Source: Polyangia bacterium (GTDB lineage Bacteria; Myxococcota_A; Polyangia; Polyangiales; Polyangiaceae). From it: a DNA stretch of 9,201 bases. Shown in pieces: positions 4,785-9,201 of this stretch. The translations under genes and the position numbers were made by a program. Location of the stretch: contig JAUIKB010000159.1 of NCBI GenBank assembly GCA_030430975.1, positions 1 through 9,201 of the forward strand, in the 5' to 3' direction. Within the stretch, counting starts at the first letter, position 1, and each line of letters opens with the position of its first letter. Below the pieces are notes generated by a model. It did no database searches. It saw only the letters and a list, made by a program, of their open reading frames with translations, and was not told where the DNA came from.

Positions 4785-5807
4785 ATGTCCCAACCTTTCC
4801 CGCCAGGCCCGCCGCAAGGGCCTCCCGGCGCACCGCCGCCGGGCGGTTCCCCCCCAGGCACTCCTCCGGGAGCGCCGCCGCCCGCAGCTCCGCCGCCTGG
4901 CACGCCTCCGGCGGCGCCCCCCCCGCCCGGTGGTGAGCTGCCTGCGGCCGCTGAGCCCCCTGGCGCCGCTCCGGCGCCACCGAGCATTCCTGATTTTAGA
5001 CCGAAAGGCGGAGGAGCCGTTAAGGGGATCCTACTCGGTGCCGGTGGCGCGGTGGTCGGTGCGCTCATCACGGCGGTGGGCTTCACTGCATGCGGGGACC
5101 AAAGCAAAGTGGCCACAGCGACGTCTGCTTCCGCGAAGCCCTCAAGCGTCCCCTCGGCGCCTAGCGCGGCGCCTCCGAAGCTGACGCTGGTAGAGCGCGC
5201 GGCGAAGAACGAAGACGAAGCGGTCGAGACGCTCGAAAAGAAGAAGGCGACCGAGCGAACCGCCGCGGAAGCCGTCGCGCTCGCCCATGCGCGCGGCATG
5301 CGTCAGCGGAAGAAGATCGCCGACATCAAGCGAAAGATCGATCTGCTGCCGGCCTTTGGCAAGGAGAAGGACACCATCAAACAGATCCTAGGGTTCGCGA
5401 AAGACCGCGAAGTGGCGGACGACCTGCTGCTCATGCTCACCACATTGAAAGGTGATATGGGCAACGATTTTCTGTACAAGATCTGGACGGGCACGCGCGG
5501 AAAGAACAAGACAACCGAGCTTGCCGAGGAACTGCTGTATACGAAAGACGTTAAGCCGAAGTCGTCAAAGGCGCTGGCCCCCGTGCTCCTGCTCCGGCGT
5601 GTCGAGAAATGCGAGGACGCCAAGAAGCACCTTGCGGCTATCAAAGAGAACGGCGACCGTCGCGCGATTCCAGCGATGCGCCGGTTTTACAACAAGCGCG
5701 GCTGCGGTCCGAAGAAAACCGATGACTGCTGGGCGTGCCTGCGCAAGCCCGACGACGTGCTGAAGGAAACGCTGACCAGCGTTCGCGGTAAGATGCCGCC
5801 GCTCTAG
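4785..5807 (+). CDS. Pro/Gly-rich single-pass membrane protein with helical C-terminal domain
   Basis: 340 residues in three parts. Residues 1-75 are almost only Pro, Gly and Ala (PPG- and PPP-type runs), presumably disordered. Residues ~78-101 form one hydrophobic segment (GAVKGILLGAGGAVVGALIT...). A Ser/Ala/Pro spacer (~108-135) follows, then a charged, mostly helical domain to the end, with a coiled-coil-like Lys/Glu stretch (~140-185) and helix pairs such as DRRAIPAMRRFYNKRGC that suggest a HEAT-like repeat (inferred). The Pro-rich part would be cytoplasmic and the helical part periplasmic. The segment ends in FTAC (Cys103), which resembles a lipobox but lies far too deep for an ordinary lipoprotein. 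I do not recognise the family; Pro-rich tails often bind other proteins. The gene converges with the metallopeptidase, only 8 bp between stops. A minus-strand open frame over the same 5' end is a compositional shadow. Confidence 0.8.
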   Translation: MSQPFPPGPPQGPPGAPPPGGSPPGTPPGAPPPAAPPPGTPPAAPPPPGGELPAAAEPPGAAPAPPSIPDFRPKGGGAVKGILLGAGGAVVGALITAVGFTACGDQSKVATATSASAKPSSVPSAPSAAPPKLTLVERAAKNEDEAVETLEKKKATERTAAEAVALAHARGMRQRKKIADIKRKIDLLPAFGKEKDTIKQILGFAKDREVADDLLLMLTTLKGDMGNDFLYKIWTGTRGKNKTTELAEELLYTKDVKPKSSKALAPVLLLRRVEKCEDAKKHLAAIKENGDRRAIPAMRRFYNKRGCGPKKTDDCWACLRKPDDVLKETLTSVRGKMPPL

Positions 5808-5815
5808 CTGGTCGG

Positions 5816-6718
5816 CTAGAGGCGATCGGTGTCGTAGGTATTGCAGGCGGCGAAGTCGCCCGTCTTGTACCCAACGGTGAACCACTTCATCCGCTGCTTC
5901 GATGAACCGTGCGTCCAGGATTCGGGAGTCACTTTGCCGGTCGCCTGTTTCTGAAGCCGGTCATCACCGATCGCGGCGGCCGCGTTGAGGCCTTCTTCGA
6001 TGTCGCCTTCGTGCAGAAGATCGCGCTTTTTGGTGGAGTGGCCCCAGATTCCGGCGAAGCAGTCCGCTTGCAGTTCCTGGCGGACCGAGAACTGGTTCTT
6101 GCGGCTCGGTTCAGCGCGCTTCATCTGCCTGACGCGGGCGGAGATGCCGGTGATGTTCTGCACGTGGTGTCCGATTTCGTGGGCGAGCACGTACGCCTGA
6201 GCAAAGTCACCCGGAGCGCCAAAACGACGCTTCAATTCCGTGTAGAAGCTCAAGTCGACGTAGGCGTTGTTGTCCGCTCCACAATAGAAGGGTCCGACCG
6301 ATTTGGATTGTGAGCCGCATGCCGAATCGACCTCATTGCGGAAGAGCACAAGCTTGGCGCGCTTGTAGTTGCGCAGCGTAGCGCCCGGCTTATCCGGGCT
6401 GGTTGGTGCCGCGCTGACTTTCCCTGAGCTGAACTCGCGCTGCCACGTGTCCTGAATGTCGTTCAAGGCAAACACGATGAAGTCGACGAGTTTCTCTTCC
6501 TGAGGGCTCTGCGCGATCGACGCGCTCGTTCCCGCCATCGGTCCGCCTGCGCCCTTCAGGCTCTTGGTGACGCCCAGGTAGTCCTTGCCGAAAACAAGCA
6601 AGACGGCGATGCCGAGCACCGTTCCGCCCAGGCCGAGCTTCAGCGCGGGGCCTCCGCGGCGCGTCTGTCCGCGCCGATCGTCCAAGTCTTTGCGGCTTGC
6701 GCCCGGCGTCCACTTCAT
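5816..6718 (-). CDS. YpfJ/KPN_02809-type neutral zinc metallopeptidase, membrane anchored
   Basis: 300 residues from the ATG at 6718, which gives MKWTPGASRKDLDDRRG, the usual start of this family (basic n-region with an LDDRR-type motif); 12 further codons are open upstream but fit no homologue. One transmembrane segment is at ~28-44. The zinc site is H180-E181-x-x-H184 in YVLAHEIGHHVQ, and E215 in RQELQADCFAG is the likely third ligand. The context FYCGADNNAYVDLSFY upstream and the ELQADCFAG block are hallmarks of the putative neutral zinc metallopeptidase family (PF04228). Its substrates are not established; the catalytic domain should face the periplasm. Length matches the family (about 290-300). 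It is divergent from nth. AAGGG lies 8 nt before the ATG as a weak ribosome binding site. Confident on family, not on role. Confidence 0.93.
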   Translation of the reverse strand: MKWTPGASRKDLDDRRGQTRRGGPALKLGLGGTVLGIAVLLVFGKDYLGVTKSLKGAGGPMAGTSASIAQSPQEEKLVDFIVFALNDIQDTWQREFSSGKVSAAPTSPDKPGATLRNYKRAKLVLFRNEVDSACGSQSKSVGPFYCGADNNAYVDLSFYTELKRRFGAPGDFAQAYVLAHEIGHHVQNITGISARVRQMKRAEPSRKNQFSVRQELQADCFAGIWGHSTKKRDLLHEGDIEEGLNAAAAIGDDRLQKQATGKVTPESWTHGSSKQRMKWFTVGYKTGDFAACNTYDTDRL

Positions 6719-6731
6719 AGGCGCGGCCCTT

Positions 6732-6745
6732 AGCACTTCGGTGCT
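6732..6745. repeat. Short hairpin (AGCAC-TTCG-GTGCT) between divergent genes
   Basis: A perfect 5-bp stem closed by TTCG on the plus strand (CGAA on the minus strand) lies 14 nt upstream of the metallopeptidase ATG and may be in its 5' leader. Too short for a terminator and without a T-tract. Confidence 0.3.
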
Positions 6746-6821
6746 TCGCGCCAAAGCCTGTCCAGGGCGTAGACGGAAAACGCTGGGACGCGCCAGGTGT
6801 AGGGTGCATGCTTCACCCGCG

Positions 6822-7472
6822 GTGCGTCGAACTGAAAAGGCGGAGAAGATCGGGGTCTTGCTGGATGACCTCTACCCGGAAACACCTGTGCCCCTCGCGC
6901 ATCGCGATCCGTTCACGTTGCTGGTTGCGGTGCTGCTGAGCGCTCAAACGACCGACAAGAAAGTTAACCAGGTAACGCCGGCGCTGTTTCGGCGCGCGCC
7001 AGACCCAGCGTCGATGGCGCAAGCATCGGTCGTCGAGCTGCGCGATCTGATTCGCGAGGTGGGTCTGGCGCCGACCAAGGCCAAGCACCTCAAGGCGATG
7101 GCTGAGCAGCTAGTCACGAATCACGCAGGCAGCGTGCCTGCGGATATGACCGCCTTGGAAAAGCTGCCCGGCGTCGGGCACAAGACCGCATCTGTAGTCC
7201 TAGCTCAAGCATTCGGCGTGCCGACGTTTCCTGTCGATACCCACATTCACCGTTTGGCGGCGCGCTGGGGACTCTCGCGCGCGAAGAACGTTCAGCAAAC
7301 CGAGCGCGATCTCAAGCGGGTGTTTCCACGGGATACGTGGAATCGACGGCACCTGCAGATCATCTTCTTCGGGCGCGAATACTGTCCGGCACGCGGCCAT
7401 GATCTTACGACATGCCCGATTTGTGGCTGGGCAGCGACGAAAGCCCGCCGTGCTGCGGAGGCACGGCGATGA
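6822..7472 (+). CDS. nth: Endonuclease III (DNA glycosylase/AP lyase)
   Basis: 216 residues from GTG 6822. The protein removes oxidised pyrimidines from DNA and cleaves the abasic strand (base excision repair, cytosol). Matches to the E. coli enzyme run end to end: PFTLLVAVLLSAQTTDKKVNQ near the N-terminus, the helix-hairpin-helix LEKLPGVGHKTASVVL with catalytic Lys121, and VDTHIHRLAARWGL with catalytic Asp139 (E. coli Lys120 and Asp138). The iron-sulfur loop is atypical: Cys188, Cys198 and Cys201 are present with spacing x9 and x2, and no fourth Cys follows, whereas the classical loop is C-x6-C-x2-C-x5-C. The start is less certain: GTG 6804 is in frame, but 6822 aligns best with the E. coli N-terminus. 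The stop overlaps the next gene by ATGA, indicating an operon. Confidence 0.95.
   Translation: MRRTEKAEKIGVLLDDLYPETPVPLAHRDPFTLLVAVLLSAQTTDKKVNQVTPALFRRAPDPASMAQASVVELRDLIREVGLAPTKAKHLKAMAEQLVTNHAGSVPADMTALEKLPGVGHKTASVVLAQAFGVPTFPVDTHIHRLAARWGLSRAKNVQQTERDLKRVFPRDTWNRRHLQIIFFGREYCPARGHDLTTCPICGWAATKARRAAEARR
7457..7461 (+). promoter_or_regulatory. Shine-Dalgarno GGAGG for the amidotransferase gene, inside nth
   Basis: GGAGG lies 7 nt before the ATG at 7469 and within the last codons of nth. It fixes the start and, with the ATGA overlap, indicates translational coupling. Confidence 0.8.
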
Positions 7473-8176
7473 GACGTCCGGTTGTCGGGATCACGCTGGA
7501 CAACGTCGACAACGCGCACGCATCGGGTCGCTATGAGGTCGGCACCGGTTACGCCGACTGTGTCGCGGCGGTCGGTGGGCTACCGCTTTGCCTTCCCCAC
7601 GACCCGGCACTGGCGCGGCTGTACTTGCAACAAGTAGACGCCGTGGTGCTCACCGGTGGGGTCGACCCGGACACGAGCGAGTTCGGCGTGCCGAGTCATC
7701 CCCAGGCTCGGCTCATGGACCCACGGCGTCAGGCGTTCGAGCTGGCGTTGTTGGGCGAGGCCGAGCAGACGCCCGAACTGCCGGTCCTCGGCGTGTGCCT
7801 AGGCATGCAGCTCATGGTCCTGAGGGCGGGCGGCACCCTTTCGCAACACATGCCATCGACGCATGCCCCGGAAGTCGTCGCCAGGCACAGCCGGGCTTGG
7901 CATACAGTAGGCCGCTGCGTTCGGACCGAAATATTTCCTGAAGGGAATTATGCTGTGTACTCAAATCACCAGCAGGTGATCAGCGATGCGGGCCAGATGC
8001 GCGTCACGGTCCGTGCCACGGATGATAAATTGATCGAGGGCGTCGATGATCCCTCGCGACCGTTCTATGTCGGAGTGCAGTGGCACCCCGAGCGCAGCGC
8101 AGACGACGCCTTCGGCAAGGGGCTGTTCCGGGCGCTCGTCGACGCGGCGAATTCCAGGATGAACGTCAACGTCTAG
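7469..8176 (+). CDS. Class I glutamine amidotransferase-like hydrolase (peptidase C26, gamma-glutamyl-GABA hydrolase family)
   Basis: 235 residues. The start MRRPVVGIT, the LTGGVDPDTSEFG loop, the nucleophile elbow LGVCLGMQLM with Cys110, and VQWHPE with His206 and Glu208 give a complete class I amidotransferase triad. The family includes PuuD, which hydrolyses gamma-glutamyl-GABA in putrescine breakdown, and other stand-alone gamma-glutamyl hydrolases. SNHQQVI (~165-171) is also typical. There is no signal peptide, so it is cytosolic. No putrescine-pathway gene is nearby, so the substrate is open. The ATG overlaps the nth stop (ATGA) and has a GGAGG site, so the two are co-translated. An ATG at 7412 in the same frame only adds residues antisense to no known family and is less likely. 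Confidence 0.92.
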   Translation: MRRPVVGITLDNVDNAHASGRYEVGTGYADCVAAVGGLPLCLPHDPALARLYLQQVDAVVLTGGVDPDTSEFGVPSHPQARLMDPRRQAFELALLGEAEQTPELPVLGVCLGMQLMVLRAGGTLSQHMPSTHAPEVVARHSRAWHTVGRCVRTEIFPEGNYAVYSNHQQVISDAGQMRVTVRATDDKLIEGVDDPSRPFYVGVQWHPERSADDAFGKGLFRALVDAANSRMNVNV

Positions 8177-8257
8177 GCCGCTTGGAACCGTTTGTCCGCT
8201 CGCCCTGCGCGAATTCTGCCCAGGGTAGACAGAGGTGCGACAACGCACGACCCAAGA

Positions 8258-8285
8258 TTGACCGGTCGGCCGGTGCGGGTAGTCT
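8258..8285 (+). promoter_or_regulatory. Promoter TTGACC-N16-TAGTCT, 7 nt before the ATG at 8293
   Basis: TTGACC (8258-8263) matches the -35 consensus at five of six bases and TAGTCT (8280-8285) fits TANNNT. The expected transcription start is at or one base before the ATG, so the mRNA should be leaderless. The spacer holds a dyad ACCGG/CCGGT (8261-8274) and a GTGCG/CGCAC hairpin (8235-8248) lies just upstream, either of which could bind a regulator. Nothing else is seen in the 116-bp gap after the amidotransferase gene, and no terminator is evident. Confidence 0.6.
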
Positions 8286-8292
8286 CGGCATC

Positions 8293-9201
8293 ATGCAGCG
8301 CTCTTTCATTCTGGGTTTTATCGCCGTTTTGGCCGTCGGATGCGCCGCGACCGACGGTGCTCTCGGGAACGCGACTGGGAATCAAAACACCGGTACTGGA
8401 AACGCTCCGCCGTTCGGCGCCGGCGGCGGCCCGCAGGGAGGCGGCGCCGGACTGCCGGGCAGCGGTGGTTTCGCTGCGGGCGGTGGAGGCAACGTCGGCA
8501 ACGCGCCTCCCGGCGGCAATGGTGCCGGCGCGATAGGTCCGGGTGGTCAGGGTGGTCAGGGTGGTCAGGGCGGCGGATCGTTCCCGCCCGGCCAGGACAA
8601 GTGCGGCGATCTTCGCCCCGGTGAGATGCCGCAAAGCTCCGAGTTGGCTCCGGAAGACAAGACGTACAAGGTTCTCAACGGCACTAACGCACCGACGCTC
8701 TTGCCGCTCACGCCGGGTCAGAACCTAGCGATCGGCAAAATCAGCGGCTGCACTGCGACGCTCATAACGCCGACTTGGGTGCTGACTGCCCATCACTGTA
8801 ACACCAACGCAGGTTCGCAGTTCTGCATGGGTCACGACAATGCCAACCCCAATCAGTGTGTTCGCATCAAGGCGGTTCATCACGCTGCCGGTTACCAGCA
8901 GGGCGCTTCATTCGCGAACGACACGACGCTGCTCGAACTCGAGCAGAGCGCTCTCAGCGTTGCGCCTGATGTCGAGCCGATTCCGATCTATACGGAAAAC
9001 TTGGACGACTCTTGGATCGGTACTCAGACCGAGGGTGGCGGATATGGGCAGACCGAAACCGGCAGCAGTGGGGTCAAGTACTTCACGACCAAGCCGATCA
9101 GCGAGCTCACGCCGTTCTTCGTTCGCGTATACGGTGACAGCGGCGTTTGCTACGGCGACAGCGGCGGACCTCTCCTTGCGCTCGCGCCGGATGGTTCGAT
9201 T
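8293..9201 (+). CDS. Lipoprotein serine protease, trypsin/chymotrypsin fold (S1), C-terminus cut by the window
   Basis: 303 residues are present and the frame runs off the right edge. The signal peptide MQRSFILGFIAVLAVGC has its lipobox at AVGC (Cys17). Residues ~20-103 are a Gly/Asn/Pro/Gln-rich linker including three GGQ repeats. The S1 domain starts near residue 122. The triad is complete: His168 in LTAHHC, Asp210 in NDTTLLEL, Ser290 in GDSGGP. Cys153-Cys169 match the conserved disulfide next to the His, and Cys286 precedes the Ser as usual. The position equivalent to trypsin Asp189 is Gly284, followed by Val285, so a cleavage preference for small aliphatic residues (elastase-like) is inferred and not trypsin-like. 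The enzyme would be anchored in the outer membrane. The start is supported by a promoter 7 nt upstream and a good signal peptide. Only the last strands and helix should be missing. Confidence 0.92.
   Translation, partial: MQRSFILGFIAVLAVGCAATDGALGNATGNQNTGTGNAPPFGAGGGPQGGGAGLPGSGGFAAGGGGNVGNAPPGGNGAGAIGPGGQGGQGGQGGGSFPPGQDKCGDLRPGEMPQSSELAPEDKTYKVLNGTNAPTLLPLTPGQNLAIGKISGCTATLITPTWVLTAHHCNTNAGSQFCMGHDNANPNQCVRIKAVHHAAGYQQGASFANDTTLLELEQSALSVAPDVEPIPIYTENLDDSWIGTQTEGGGYGQTETGSSGVKYFTTKPISELTPFFVRVYGDSGVCYGDSGGPLLALAPDGSI
8542..8568. repeat. Three exact 9-bp repeats coding Gly-Gly-Gln
   Basis: GGTGGTCAG occurs three times in a row and codes (GGQ)3 in the linker of the serine protease lipoprotein. 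It lies in frame, so copy changes only alter linker length. Confidence 0.85.

Noticed and set aside
4772..5299. Minus-strand Gly-rich frame opposite the Pro-rich membrane protein
   Set aside because: It is a compositional shadow of PPG/PPP runs. The plus strand has a promoter 6 nt from its ATG and a coherent membrane-protein layout, and codes on for 340 residues.
5808..5815. Terminator between the convergent membrane protein and metallopeptidase genes
   Set aside because: Only 8 bp separate the stops and no stem with a T-tract is visible there or in the adjoining codons.
6585..6821. Upstream extension of nth
   Set aside because: It overlaps the N-terminus of the divergent metallopeptidase and matches nothing; alignment with E. 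coli Nth begins near residue 1 from GTG 6822.
8173..8634. Minus-strand frame at the 5' end of the serine protease gene
   Set aside because: It is antisense to the signal peptide and Gly-rich linker of a clear S1 lipoprotein and has no recognisable feature.

Overview
The window is GC-rich bacterial chromosome. Its character is six predicted lipoproteins out of ten genes, several with long Gly/Ala/Thr/Ser-rich linkers, next to single-copy housekeeping-type genes. This points to a myxobacterium (Myxococcota, probably a Polyangiales-like lineage). That assignment is inferred from gene style, not from a marker gene. No RNA gene, insertion sequence, phage gene or CRISPR array was seen.

Layout, left to right. 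A lipoprotein with a Ser/Gly linker runs off the left edge on the minus strand (471 to 1). Divergent from it is a 517-residue lipoprotein (570-2123) whose last ~200 residues are a pyroglutamyl-peptidase (peptidase C15) domain with an intact Glu/Cys/His triad. Three minus-strand lipoproteins follow: a small Ig-like one (2145-2552), a thioredoxin-fold one with a CSAC motif (2722-3624), and a protein with 33 cysteines (3775-4590). The last two share an eight-cysteine module, present once in the first and twice in the second. A divergent region packed with inverted repeats (4700-4770) separates them from a plus-strand Pro/Gly-rich single-pass membrane protein (4785-5807). That gene converges on a YpfJ-type zinc metallopeptidase (5816-6718, minus). 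Divergent from the peptidase is a two-gene operon: endonuclease III (nth, 6822-7472), overlapping by ATGA a class I glutamine amidotransferase / peptidase C26 (7469-8176). A chymotrypsin-fold serine protease lipoprotein (8293 to the right edge) ends the window.

Two signals stand out. First, five start codons (570, 2552, 4590, 4785, 8293) sit 6-8 nt after a TANNNT hexamer and lack a Shine-Dalgarno, the signature of leaderless transcripts. The genes at 471 and 7469 have clear Shine-Dalgarno sequences instead. Second, the shared eight-cysteine module joined once to a thioredoxin domain and once to a 16-cysteine tail suggests a cell-surface thiol/disulfide pair that I do not recognise as described.

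Functionally the window looks like an envelope and secretion neighbourhood: lipid-anchored peptidases (C15, S1), a membrane-anchored metalloprotease and cysteine-rich surface proteins, with one cytosolic repair/amidotransferase operon. Apart from that operon, most genes appear to have their own promoters.
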